Position numbers and translations under genes: made by a program
From: Deltaproteobacteria bacterium
GTDB lineage: Bacteria; Desulfobacterota; Desulfarculia; Desulfarculales; Desulfarculaceae
DNA: 28,119 nt
NCBI GenBank assembly: GCA_020444165.1
Contig: JAHLLK010000075.1
Coordinates: forward strand, 1-28,119
Direction of reading: 5' to 3'
The notes under the pieces: generated by a model
Told to the model about the DNA's origin: nothing
The model's input: only the letters and a program-made list of their open reading frames with translations
Database searches by the model: none
In this document: positions 21,276-28,119 of the stretch, one piece after another
How positions within the stretch are numbered: position 1 is the stretch's first letter
Layout of the letters: every line of letters begins with the position of its first letter

Positions 21276-21312
21276 GCTCTCTGCTTCCAGACCGGAAGCA
21301 GGGGGCTTTATC
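21276..21312 (+). terminator. terminator between convergent receiver and small hypothetical gene
   Basis: GCTCTCTGCTTCC (21276-21288) and GGAAGCAGGGGGC (21294-21306) form a 13-bp stem with two G-U pairs and a 5-base loop, followed by TTTATCATTT. It ends the receiver transcript. Confidence 0.75.
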
Positions 21313-21556
21313 ATTTCCTGACCCGGCCTATCTTCCGCTCCAGGTCCAGGACGATGCGGGCGGCCGGTCCCGGCTCCTTGAGGGTGTCGGGGCCTTGCCA
21401 CACCGGGTTGCCCTCCCGCCGCCAGCGGGCCTGGAACTCGCTGAGCCCCATTTTCAAGTGCTCATAGATGAACATCTTTTGCAGGAAGTTGCGCTCCTCC
21501 GCGTTCAGGTCGCGGTCGGTGTCGATGACTTCTCCCAGCTCGGTGCAATACTCCAT
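21311..21556 (-). CDS. hypothetical 81-residue protein
   Basis: The frame starting MEYCTELGEVIDTDRDLNAE encodes a small acidic-to-basic, mostly helical soluble protein with ERNFLQKMFIYEHLKMGLSE and an Arg/Lys-rich end DLERKIGRVRK. I do not recognise a family. The start at 21556 was preferred over one at 21658 because the latter adds a low-complexity Gly/Asn/Phe stretch and because GGAGAG lies upstream. It is 109 bases downstream of the histidine kinase gene on the same strand and may be co-transcribed with it, although a stem-loop lies between them. Confidence 0.6.
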   Translation of the reverse strand: MEYCTELGEVIDTDRDLNAEERNFLQKMFIYEHLKMGLSEFQARWRREGNPVWQGPDTLKEPGPAARIVLDLERKIGRVRK

Positions 21557-21624
21557 GGGGCTCTCCGGCGGCCGGTTTGGTGAATTATTCCGCAACCCAG
21601 TAAAAAATATAGAGTTTTTTTGAA

Positions 21625-21653
21625 GAAAGGGGTTTCCCCCCCCACCCCCTTTC
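21625..21653 (-). terminator. stem-loop after the histidine kinase gene
   Basis: GAAAGGGG (21625-21632) and CCCCTTTC (21646-21653) form a perfect 8-bp stem around a C-rich loop just past the kinase stop codon. On the minus strand a T-rich stretch follows about 20 bases later, so termination would be at best partial. Confidence 0.35.
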
Positions 21654-21665
21654 CTCAATAGACTC

Positions 21666-23198
21666 TTAAACAGGCCGCGGCAGGCTCACCCGGAAGGTGC
21701 TGCCCCGGCCGGTTTGGCTTTTCACGGTCACGTGGCCGTGGTGGTCGTCGACGATGGCCTTTACGATGGGCAGGCCCAGGCCGGTGCCCGCGATGTGGCG
21801 GGTGGAGTCGTTTTTCACCCGGTAAAAGCGCTCAAAGATTCTGTCCTGGTCTTCCTGGGCGATGCCCAGGCCGTTGTCGGACACCTCGAACCATGCGTAG
21901 CCCGCGTCCGCGCCGCTACGGATGGTCAGTTGCCCGCCGGCCGGGGTGTAGCGGATGGAGTTGCTCACCAGGTTGACCACCACTTCCTTGAGGCTCAGGG
22001 GGTCGGCCACCACCAGGGGCAGGGTGGTGGACAGCTCCAGGCGCATTTCCAGGTCCTTGCCCCGGGCCTGCAGCTCCATCAGGCGGCAGCCCTCACTCAC
22101 CACCGCGTTGAGGTCCACCTCGCACTTTTGCTGCACGAAGCACTGGTTGTCCATCTTGGCCAGGTCCAGGAGGTTGTTGATCATCTCCAACAGGGCGGTC
22201 ACCCGCTCGCCCATGCGGCCGAACAGCTCGGCCTGCTTGTCCGAAAGCTCCCCGGCCAGGCCCCGGAGGATCACCCGGAGCTGGGTGTCCACGACCCCCA
22301 GGGGAGCCCGCAGTTCATGGGTCACCATGTTGATGAAGTCGGCCTTTTTCTGCTCCATCTCCTTCATGATGGTGATGTCTTCCACCACGAAGACCAGGCC
22401 CAGGGTCTGCTGCTCCTCGCTCAGGATCTTGTTGGCGTTGGCCCGCAGATGGCGGGGCGAATGGCCGGGGGTGACGATCTCCTGGGTGATGACCCGGAGA
22501 TCGTGGCCGCCGGTCAAGAGCAGGCCGGCCATGCGGGCCAGGGGGGCCAACTCGGGCCGGTGGCTCAGCTCGGCCCCGATGAGGCAGGTTTCCTTCACCT
22601 CCAGGAGGCTGGTCAGGGCGGGGTTGCACATCACGATGGAGTGTTCCTCCCCGCAGATGAGCACCCCCTCGGACATGGAATTGATCACCGTCTTGAGGCG
22701 GCTTTTCTCGGTGGTGATGGCCCAGAGCCCCTTTTCCCGCTCCGCGGCCAGGAGGTCGTGCTCCTCCTTGAGGCGGCGGTGGGCTACGGCCCGCTCCACC
22801 ACCTGGCGGAGCTGCCAGGGCACAAAGGGCTTGGTCAGGAAATCGGCCGCGCCCATCTTGATGGCCTCCACCGCGGTCTCGATGGTGCCGTGGGCGGTGA
22901 CGATGACCACGTCCAGGTCCAGGCCGGCCCGGTTGATGGCCGTAAGCACCTCCAGGCCGTCCATCTCCGGCATGCGAAGGTCCAACAGGGCCAGGTGGAA
23001 AGGCTCGCGGGCCAGGACGGCCAGGGCCTCCTTGCCGTCGCAGGCGGTGACCACCTCGAAGCCCTTGCGCCGGAGCACCTGCTCCACCCCGTCGCGGATG
23101 CATTCCTCGTCATCCACCACCAGGATGCGGGGGGGTGAGGTCAGGAGGCTGGGCGCCTCGGGCCAGGCCTGGGGGGCCGGGAGTTCGGGGGCGGCCAT
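21666..23198 (-). CDS. receiver-PAS-histidine kinase hybrid
   Basis: The 510-residue cytoplasmic protein begins with a receiver domain (ILVVDDEECIRDG, phosphoacceptor Asp73 in LLDLRMPEMDG, Lys123 in LTKPF), then a coiled segment, a PAS domain (about 165-280, VINSMSEGVLICGEEHSIVM), a HisKA domain with FINMVTHELRAPLG (His294) and a HATPase domain with VVNLVSNSIRYTP, DNGLGI and GTGLGLPIV. There are no membrane segments. It likely receives phosphate from another kinase and in turn phosphorylates a regulator. The start at 23198 has GGAGGGG upstream; an earlier Met at 23402 lies upstream of the promoter and palindrome described here and is rejected. Confidence 0.94.
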   Translation of the reverse strand: MAAPELPAPQAWPEAPSLLTSPPRILVVDDEECIRDGVEQVLRRKGFEVVTACDGKEALAVLAREPFHLALLDLRMPEMDGLEVLTAINRAGLDLDVVIVTAHGTIETAVEAIKMGAADFLTKPFVPWQLRQVVERAVAHRRLKEEHDLLAAEREKGLWAITTEKSRLKTVINSMSEGVLICGEEHSIVMCNPALTSLLEVKETCLIGAELSHRPELAPLARMAGLLLTGGHDLRVITQEIVTPGHSPRHLRANANKILSEEQQTLGLVFVVEDITIMKEMEQKKADFINMVTHELRAPLGVVDTQLRVILRGLAGELSDKQAELFGRMGERVTALLEMINNLLDLAKMDNQCFVQQKCEVDLNAVVSEGCRLMELQARGKDLEMRLELSTTLPLVVADPLSLKEVVVNLVSNSIRYTPAGGQLTIRSGADAGYAWFEVSDNGLGIAQEDQDRIFERFYRVKNDSTRHIAGTGLGLPIVKAIVDDHHGHVTVKSQTGRGSTFRVSLPRPV

Positions 23199-23247
23199 GG
23201 GGGCCCCTCCACGCGGGAATGGCGGGAATCTGCCCGGGGTCCGGACG

Positions 23248-23263
23248 ATTATCCCGGGATAAT
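23248..23263. promoter_or_regulatory. perfect 16-bp palindrome, candidate operator
   Basis: ATTATCCCGGGATAAT is a perfect 16-bp dyad. On the minus strand it lies 20-35 bases downstream of the -10 box of the kinase promoter, a position typical for repression. Confidence 0.55.
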
Positions 23264-23282
23264 AACTACTAATCTTGTACTT

Positions 23283-23312
23283 ATTATGGCACTGACCAGG
23301 CAGGGCGGTCAA
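23283..23312 (-). promoter_or_regulatory. promoter of the histidine kinase gene
   Basis: On the minus strand TTGACC (23312-23307), an 18-base spacer and CATAAT (23288-23283) each match the sigma70 boxes in five of six positions. The start would be near 23276. Confidence 0.6.
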
Positions 23313-23716
23313 CGCGGGAGCCGGGGATGGCGCGGCTTTGGGAACGGGTGGGGTGGCGGCGGCGTGGCCCCAAGGCCCGGCGGGCGGCGAAAAACTTGTC
23401 ACCCGGGACGATTACCTGGCCTGGTGCTCTGGTTTGGCGGCCGGCCGCGGCCGGCTCCCGGGCTTCAGGTCCTTGATACAATGTAAATACAATCAGTTGT
23501 TCGGCTCGGGCTCTCCTTGCATTATGTCCTCCATGATGGTAACTAATCCCTTTGGAAAAGCGCGCGGCCGCCCGGCCAAGCCAGCCGGGAGCCGCGGCCG
23601 AGGTGCGGGGGGAAGGGCGCCTTTCCCCGGCCGGTGGGAGCCCAGGGCCCAGACCGGCCCGGACTCGCGAAAGGCCTCGGCATGGTGAACCGGCGTTTCC
23701 CAGGGTTGTCCCGCTG

Positions 23717-24730
23717 ATGAATTTAGCCACATCTGCCTCGCACCTTGCGGCCCTGGTCTCCCCGCGGAGCCGTCTTCCCCGCCGGAAGGGTTCCGGCCGG
23801 CTCTGGGTGGGCCTGGTGCTCCCCTTGCTCCTCCTGACTGCCTGCGCCCAAGAGGTCACGCTCAACCCCGTGGTGGCAGTGGTCAACGGCCAGGAACTCA
23901 AGCTGGACGACTTCAACGCCCTGGCCGCCTACCTGGGCCTGGGCAACGAGCCGGACGCGCTTACGCCGCCTTTGCGCCGGGCAGTCATCGACGACTTGAT
24001 CAGCCGCGCCGTGGTGTTGCAAGAGGCCGCCCGGCTGGGCATCACCCTGGATGAAGCTGAGATCAGCCGGGAGGAAAGGCTGCTGCGCCAGGAGATGGGG
24101 GAGGAGGCCTTTCTGCAAACCCTGGCCGCCCAGGGCATCGATTACCAGGCTTGGCAGGATCAGCTACGCAAGGAGCTCTTGCTCAAAAAAACCTTGGACC
24201 TGGTCCTGGCGCCCAAGGTTTCGGTGGACGGCGAGGATGTGCGGCAGTACTACCAGAACCACGAAAAACAGTTCCGGCGGCCGGCCCAGATTCTGGCCAA
24301 GCACGCGGTGCTGCCCACCAAGAAGTTGGCCCAGGAGCTTTTGAAGCGCATGGCGGCCGGCGAGGACATGGGCGTGGCGGCGGAGTCCCTGGGGGCTCCT
24401 CTGGACGATGACGGCCGCCCGGCCTGGCTTTCCCGCGGGCACATGCCGGAAAGCCTGGAAGACAAGATTTTCGCCCTGCCGGCCGGCAAGCCGGCGGGAC
24501 CCTTGGCCAGCACCTATGGCTTTCACGTGATTTTGGTGCTGGAAAAACGCCCGGCCGCGCAGGTGAGCCTGGCCGAGGCGGCGGAAGAGATTCAAAAGAC
24601 CCTGAGCGCCCAGCGACGGGAGAAATTGGCCGGGGAATGGATCGCGGGGCTGACCCAAAAGGCCGACCTCAAGATCAACCAGGATTTCCTGGCCACCGGC
24701 TGCCCTCAACAAACCGGGAGTCATCCATGA
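23717..24730 (+). CDS. parvulin-type peptidyl-prolyl isomerase lipoprotein
   Basis: The 337-residue protein has a long basic N-terminus, then a hydrophobic stretch VGLVLPLLLLTAC with a lipobox ending in Cys43, so the mature protein is likely a lipoprotein facing the periplasm. A SurA-N-like helical chaperone region follows (VNPVVAVVNGQELKLDDFNA type start, ISREERLLRQEMGEEAFLQ), then a parvulin domain (about 215-305, AKHAVLPTKKLAQELLKRMA, GWLSRGHMPESLEDKIF-like end and YGFHVILVLEKRP). Such proteins aid folding or outer-membrane protein assembly. The start is uncertain because no ribosome-binding site is clear before 23717. Its stop overlaps the next start (ATGA), so the two folding factors are coupled. 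Confidence 0.88.
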   Translation: MNLATSASHLAALVSPRSRLPRRKGSGRLWVGLVLPLLLLTACAQEVTLNPVVAVVNGQELKLDDFNALAAYLGLGNEPDALTPPLRRAVIDDLISRAVVLQEAARLGITLDEAEISREERLLRQEMGEEAFLQTLAAQGIDYQAWQDQLRKELLLKKTLDLVLAPKVSVDGEDVRQYYQNHEKQFRRPAQILAKHAVLPTKKLAQELLKRMAAGEDMGVAAESLGAPLDDDGRPAWLSRGHMPESLEDKIFALPAGKPAGPLASTYGFHVILVLEKRPAAQVSLAEAAEEIQKTLSAQRREKLAGEWIAGLTQKADLKINQDFLATGCPQQTGSHP

Positions 24731-25719
24731 ATCGATGCAAAGTGGCGATAATTACCGCGGCGGCTCTCTTGTTCGCAATCACCCCGGCCAAAGCGGAAGA
24801 GGTGGTGAACCGGGTCGTGGCCGTGGTGGGCGATGATGTCGTCACCTCCATGGACCTGGAAAAGTACGTCAAGATGGTGCGGAACCAGTTCGAGCGGCTG
24901 CAGGCCGCCCGGGGAGGCAGCACTGCCGAGGCTGCCCTGCCTTCGCCCAGCGAGATCCGGCGTCTGGCCATCGAGCGGATGGTGGACGACAAGATCTTCG
25001 ATCTGGAGGTCAAGGCCCAGGGGCTCCAGGCCAGCGACCAGGAGATAGACCACTACATCCAGCGGATCAAGGACTCCGGCCAGATGACGGACAAGGATTT
25101 CCTGGCCCGCCTGAACATGCAGGGCATGACCCTGGAGGAGTACAAGGATCAGCTCCGGCAGGACATCCTGAAGCAGCGGCTCATCGCCCAGGCGGTGAAA
25201 GCCAGGGTGGTGATCAGCGATGTCGAGGTGGAGAAGTTCTACCAGGAGCACAACACCCAGGCGGCCAGGGCCGGGCAGGTGAGCCTCCGGGCCATGTTCC
25301 TGACCCTGCCCGAGGGCGCCCCCCCGGCGGAGATCGAAGTGGTGCGCCAGCAGATGGAGGGGTATCACCAGGCGGTGACCAACGGCGAGGACTTTGCCAA
25401 GATCGCCAAGGAGCATTCCCAGGGCCCCGGCGCCGCCCAGGGAGGAGTGCTGGGTCCCTTGGCCACCGGCGACCTCCTGCCGGCCATGCGGCAGGCCCTG
25501 TTGGACCTGCAGCCCGGTCAAATCAGCCCGGTGATCCGCATCCCCAACGGATTTGTGTTCATGCAGCTTTTGTCGGCCAGCGAGGCCGAGGCCGAAGACA
25601 ACAAGGAGCTGAAGGAGCAGATCCGCAGCAAGCTGGAAAAAGAGGCCATGGACCAGCGCTTCATCGACTGGCTCAAGGAAATCCGCGGCAAGTACTACGT
25701 GAAGATCGTGGAGAATTAA
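24727..25719 (+). CDS. SurA-like periplasmic chaperone/peptidyl-prolyl isomerase
   Basis: The 330-residue protein has a Sec signal peptide (MNRCKVAIITAAALLFAITP, AKA-EE cleavage), a SurA N-terminal chaperone region (VVNRVVAVVGDDVVTSMDLE and helical segments with IERMVDDKIFDLEVKAQGLQ) and one parvulin domain (about 195-285: VSLRAMFLTLPEGAPPAEIE, FAKIAKEHSQGPGAAQGG and NGFVFMQLLS). SurA of enterobacteria has two such domains; this one has a single domain, as in many deltaproteobacterial homologues. Its role would be escort of outer membrane proteins through the periplasm. The ATG overlaps the stop of the preceding gene. A 338-bp gap follows. Confidence 0.92.
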   Translation: MNRCKVAIITAAALLFAITPAKAEEVVNRVVAVVGDDVVTSMDLEKYVKMVRNQFERLQAARGGSTAEAALPSPSEIRRLAIERMVDDKIFDLEVKAQGLQASDQEIDHYIQRIKDSGQMTDKDFLARLNMQGMTLEEYKDQLRQDILKQRLIAQAVKARVVISDVEVEKFYQEHNTQAARAGQVSLRAMFLTLPEGAPPAEIEVVRQQMEGYHQAVTNGEDFAKIAKEHSQGPGAAQGGVLGPLATGDLLPAMRQALLDLQPGQISPVIRIPNGFVFMQLLSASEAEAEDNKELKEQIRSKLEKEAMDQRFIDWLKEIRGKYYVKIVEN

Positions 25720-26057
25720 CCGGCGGCTGCCAAACGGCCGGCCGGGCGCGCCACCGGCTTCCCGCCATTTGGCCCGCCATTTGGCCCGCCGTGGGGGGAG
25801 CCCCCGAGCATACCCCCGGTGGGGCGGCGGCGGGTGGGGCGCCAAGGGAATTGGCCCCTTGGGCTTCGCCAGGAGCCGCCAGGCGGGAGGGGCCGACTGC
25901 CGGCTCCCGCCCCCGGCGGCGCTCATAATTTTTTCTTTTCCTGGTTCCTGAGGGTGTTATACTGCCTCCCGCCTGCCAGGAAGCTTTTCCAGAAGGGGCC
26001 CGACGCGCCACCGGACGGGAAAGGGAGCGTTGACTGGTTTTTTTGCCGGAGAGCAGC
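25720..26057. other. 338-bp gap with tandem repeat and candidate promoter
   Basis: It contains GC-rich dyads just after the SurA-like gene, a 12-bp tandem repeat (25761-25790), a T-run AATTTTTTC near 25928-25936, and a -10-like TATACT (25958-25963) that would start the lipoprotein message near 25970. No gene is supported here. Confidence 0.55.
25761..25790. repeat. 12-bp tandem repeat, two and a half copies
   Basis: CCCGCCATTTGG is repeated exactly twice (25761-25772, 25773-25784) and followed by the first six bases of a third copy. It is too short and too few for a CRISPR; slippage is the simplest origin. Confidence 0.85.
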
Positions 26058-26537
26058 ATGAAGAAATTGGCGTGGCTCAGCGTGATTTGTTTGACCTTGG
26101 GAGTGTTTTTGGCCTGTAGCGGCGGCGGCGGAGGCGGCGGCAGCACCCCCGATCCCACGGCCATTCCGCCCACGCCGACTCCCGTACCCACGCCCATTGA
26201 CCGTTACGCCCTGTCCAATCTGGAAGGCACCTGGAGCTACGTCATGGGCCAGGCCACCGGCATGCTGACCTTCAACGCCGCGGGCCGCGTCACCGAGTTC
26301 ACCAACTCCCTGTGCAACCGGCAGCTGGCCAACGGCAGCGCCTGGATCGCCAACGGCGAGAGCTATGTGGTGCACGTACGCAACTATGCCTGGTGCACCG
26401 ACCGCTCCCACCTGATCAAGATCGCCACCAACTTCCTGGACGGCCGGGACCGCCAATTGTCCGGCATCATGGACCTGCACCTGAACGGCAGCCCCACCAA
26501 TTACAAGCGCTACAACTTCCGGGCCACCAAGCAGTAG
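26058..26537 (+). CDS. small lipoprotein with a possible lipocalin-like domain
   Basis: The 159-residue protein begins MKKLAWLSVICLTLGVFLAC with a clear lipobox (Cys20), then a linker of seven Gly and a Pro/Thr-rich stretch (about residues 30-50), typical spacers of surface lipoproteins. The rest, LSNLEGTWSYVMGQATGMLT to YKRYNFRAT, has beta-strand alternation with GTW at the start, as in small lipocalin-like or calycin domains, and two Cys in the globular part (CNRQ and WCTDR) that could form a disulfide. Function and ligand are unknown. GGAGAG precedes the start. It is monocistronic and ends at a strong bidirectional terminator. Confidence 0.8.
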   Translation: MKKLAWLSVICLTLGVFLACSGGGGGGGSTPDPTAIPPTPTPVPTPIDRYALSNLEGTWSYVMGQATGMLTFNAAGRVTEFTNSLCNRQLANGSAWIANGESYVVHVRNYAWCTDRSHLIKIATNFLDGRDRQLSGIMDLHLNGSPTNYKRYNFRATKQ

Positions 26538-26579
26538 ACCCCGGGTCCCTGCCGCGGACGGCCGGGAGCCACAAAAGAA

Positions 26580-26615
26580 AAGGGCAGGGGAGCGATCCCC
26601 TGCCCTTGGTTTTTA
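26580..26615. terminator. bidirectional intrinsic terminator
   Basis: AAGGGCAGGGGA (26580-26591), loop GCGA and TCCCCTGCCCTT (26596-26607) form a perfect 12-bp stem with GGTTTTTAC on one side and AAAAGAAAA (T-rich on the minus strand) on the other. It serves the lipoprotein and the DUF35 gene. Confidence 0.92.
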
Positions 26616-26629
26616 CGGAGTGACCGGGC

Positions 26630-27133
26630 CTACTCAGCCGGGACCCAGCACATATCCAGGATGGTGTGGGTGGGTTTTTCCGTGTTGAACAAGGCCTTGA
26701 CCTTCATGCCTAACTCGGGCTTGCCGTGCAAAAGGTAGCCCTTGCACACGGTGTCCACACCCTCGATGGCCACGTCTACCTGCCAGTAGGGGGTGCGCAT
26801 TTCAATGCCCACCCCGGCGTAGTCCACCATGGTGAAGGTGTAGATCTTGCCTTCCGGCGGCACCTCGACCCACTCCATGCGGGCGTAGCAGTCCGGGCAG
26901 TCGGCCCGGGGCGGCAGCCAGGTGCCTTTCTGGGGACAGTCCGGATTGGTGCAGCGGGTGGCCAACAGCTTGCCCTCGGCGAGACCCTTGAAGAAGGGGG
27001 TCAACAGGCCGTAGGTGTGGTGGTGCTCCAAGGCGCGGGGCCAGCGCACCACCCAGGCTTTTTCTTCGTCAAACAGCTCCAACGGGGTACCGATATATTC
27101 GGTGGTCAAGGGGCCTTCGAATTTTTCCGACAT
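26630..27133 (-). CDS. DUF35 OB-fold/Zn-ribbon acyl-CoA-associated protein
   Basis: The 167-residue protein has an N-terminal helix, a rubredoxin-like zinc ribbon (Cys61, Cys66, Cys79, Cys82 in CTNPDCPQKG and ADCPDCYA) and an OB-fold with GKIYTFTMVDYAGVGIEMRT and VDTVCKGYLLHGKPELGMKV. This is the DUF35 family, whose members bind thiolases or acyl-CoA enzymes and help them channel acyl-CoA intermediates (for example ChsH2-like proteins and the archaeal HMG-CoA synthase/thiolase partner). It follows the thiolase gene by 15 bases with GGGAGG before its ATG, so they are one operon and likely one complex. Confidence 0.93.
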   Translation of the reverse strand: MSEKFEGPLTTEYIGTPLELFDEEKAWVVRWPRALEHHHTYGLLTPFFKGLAEGKLLATRCTNPDCPQKGTWLPPRADCPDCYARMEWVEVPPEGKIYTFTMVDYAGVGIEMRTPYWQVDVAIEGVDTVCKGYLLHGKPELGMKVKALFNTEKPTHTILDMCWVPAE

Positions 27134-27148
27134 TGTTAACCTCCCTCT

Positions 27149-28119
27149 CTACCAGGCCTTGCGCAGAATGCCCACGGTGACGTGCGAGCCCACGCCGGCG
27201 TGGCTGACCCAAAGAGCCTGCTTGGCATCCTTCACCTGCAGGCTGCGCCAGTCGGCCGGCTTTTCCTTGCCAGCCCGTTTCCACCACTTGGCATCCCCGT
27301 GGAAGTGGTCATATTTGTTCTGCACCTGCCAGAGGCACTCCGCCGACTGCCAGATGCCGGTGGCGCCCACGGCGTGCATGGTGCCCAACAGGCCGCCCGA
27401 GAGGTTGGAGGGGCATTTGCCCTCGTAATAGGCGTCGCCGCTCTCGATGTAGTCCGGTTCCTGACCGTAGGGGCGAAGCCCGATGTCGCCGTAGGTTTGG
27501 ATGTCGCTGATGGTGAAGGCGTCGTGCAGCTCCACCAAATCCACCTCCTCCAGCGGGTCGTGGATACCGGCCATGCGGTAGGTCAGATAGGCGGCGAAGC
27601 GGGCGGCCAGGAAGGACTCGAAACCGGGCCAGCGGGGGTTCTCCGCCAGGAGTTTCTTATATTGTTCCGGCGTTTCATTGGGGAGAAGGGGAATATCCAT
27701 GGGCCGCCGGTCCGCCACCCGGAGGGTGTGGCTGCCGCCGGCGATGAAAACCTCGCAGGGGTTGTCCGAAAGCTTGTAGGCCATCTCCTCGTCGCACAGG
27801 AGCACGGCGGCCGCGCCAGCGGTCATGGCGCAGCACTCCAGGAACCGCAGGGGGTAGGCGCTCATGGGCGAGGCCAGGACCTCCTCCACCGTGTGGAAGC
27901 CGGGCTGCTGGGCGTTGGGGTTGCTCATGGCGTAACCACGGTTCTTCACCGCCACCTTGGCCCGGGTAACCTCTGAGAGGTTGTAGGCCATGGAGAAGCG
28001 GTTGGCCATGGGGGCGTAATAAGAAGAGTAGATGCGCCCCAGCCGGGTCTCGAAGTCCTTGCACGCCGCGGTGGAGATGTAGAAGTTGCCGGTGCGGGTG
28101 TCCACCTCGTCCATGCGCT
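27149..28119 (-). CDS. thiolase (SCP2/acetyl-CoA C-acyltransferase-like), N-terminus cut by window edge
   Basis: The visible 323 residues are the C-terminal part of a thiolase-fold protein: LECCAMTAGAAAVLLCDEEM (the DGAAA-type start of the second half), VDLVELHDAFTISDIQTYGD (HDAF in place of the usual NEAF), NLSGGLLGTMHAVGATGIWQ (the histidine motif GHPxGATG, here MHAVGATG) and the end WVSHAGVGSHVTVGILRKAW. The N-terminal part with the nucleophilic Cys lies right of the window. The Met at 28114 is internal; the frame is open to the edge. It pairs with the DUF35 protein, as in SCP2-type thiolases. Whether it makes or breaks C-C bonds and which acyl-CoA it uses is not visible. Confidence 0.92.
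   Translation of the reverse strand, partial: RMDEVDTRTGNFYISTAACKDFETRLGRIYSSYYAPMANRFSMAYNLSEVTRAKVAVKNRGYAMSNPNAQQPGFHTVEEVLASPMSAYPLRFLECCAMTAGAAAVLLCDEEMAYKLSDNPCEVFIAGGSHTLRVADRRPMDIPLLPNETPEQYKKLLAENPRWPGFESFLAARFAAYLTYRMAGIHDPLEEVDLVELHDAFTISDIQTYGDIGLRPYGQEPDYIESGDAYYEGKCPSNLSGGLLGTMHAVGATGIWQSAECLWQVQNKYDHFHGDAKWWKRAGKEKPADWRSLQVKDAKQALWVSHAGVGSHVTVGILRKAW

Larger units (their letters stand above)
23199..23716. other. 518-bp divergent control region
   Basis: No convincing gene lies between the histidine kinase and the PpiC-type gene. It holds the kinase promoter and palindrome on the left, and near 23473-23493 an AT-rich stretch with two TACAAT boxes (23477-23482 and 23488-23493) on the plus strand that may serve the folding-factor operon, without a good -35 box. 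Confidence 0.6.

Noticed and set aside
23284..23916. Minus- and plus-strand frames in the divergent control region
   Set aside because: They lack ribosome-binding sites and families, and overlap the kinase promoter and the start of the lipoprotein gene.
25761..25790. CRISPR-like repeat
   Set aside because: The units are adjacent without spacers and there are only two and a half copies, and no cas genes are present.

Overview
The window is GC-rich and densely coding on both strands. It looks like a chromosomal segment of an anaerobic, strictly respiratory or acetyl-CoA-pathway bacterium, most likely a Desulfobacterota (deltaproteobacterial) sulfate reducer or relative. Pointers are a MetV/MetF pair joined to NADH-dehydrogenase-type subunits, a TRAP carboxylate transporter, a phenylacetate-CoA-ligase-like protein next to an ACT protein, a ferredoxin-nitroreductase fusion, and a small protein that resembles the Desulfovibrio DVU0772 family. 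The organism call is inference; no rRNA, tRNA, CRISPR array or intact insertion sequence was found.

Layout. 1-2918 (minus): DHH phosphoesterase -> PAS protein (overlapping genes), then TRAP DctQ -> DctM (DctM runs off the left edge). 3182-4936 (minus): APH-type kinase -> HAD hydrolase. 5189-5380 (plus): a self-contained expression unit for a 20-residue Cys-rich peptide, with promoter, strong ribosome-binding site and perfect 12-bp terminator. 5472-7719: ferredoxin/nitroreductase fusion (minus), exported beta-carbonic anhydrase (plus), DVU0772-like protein (minus). 7868-9955 (plus): a good promoter, then a radical SAM/SPASM enzyme with a Cys-rich N-terminus and an apparent RRE (PqqD-like) domain, then a cupin with a His-rich tail. 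10041-11837 (minus): degenerate PaaK-like protein -> double ACT protein. 11838-12688: the longest gene-free stretch, locally AT-rich, with nested inverted repeats and a long structured leader. 12689-20643 (plus): the main operon. 20822-23198: stand-alone receiver (plus), small unknown protein and a receiver-PAS-histidine kinase (minus) with its own promoter and a 16-bp palindromic candidate operator. 23717-25719 (plus): two coupled SurA/PpiC-type exported folding factors. 26058-26537 (plus): lipoprotein. 26630-28119 (minus): thiolase (cut by the right edge) -> DUF35 Zn-ribbon/OB partner.

The main operon is the most interesting system. It encodes a NuoG/formate-dehydrogenase-like iron-sulfur protein whose molybdenum-site Cys/Sec and His both appear replaced by Tyr, a NuoE, a NuoF fused to a GltD/NfnB-like flavoprotein, MetV and MetF. 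The simplest reading is an NAD(P)H-linked, possibly electron-bifurcating, methylene-tetrahydrofolate reductase complex of the Wood-Ljungdahl methyl branch, in which the NuoG-like subunit only wires electrons. A second candidate system is the Cys-rich peptide at 5263 together with the RRE-radical-SAM-SPASM enzyme at 8002, a possible RiPP-type modified peptide pathway; the two genes are 2.7 kb apart, so the link is a hypothesis.
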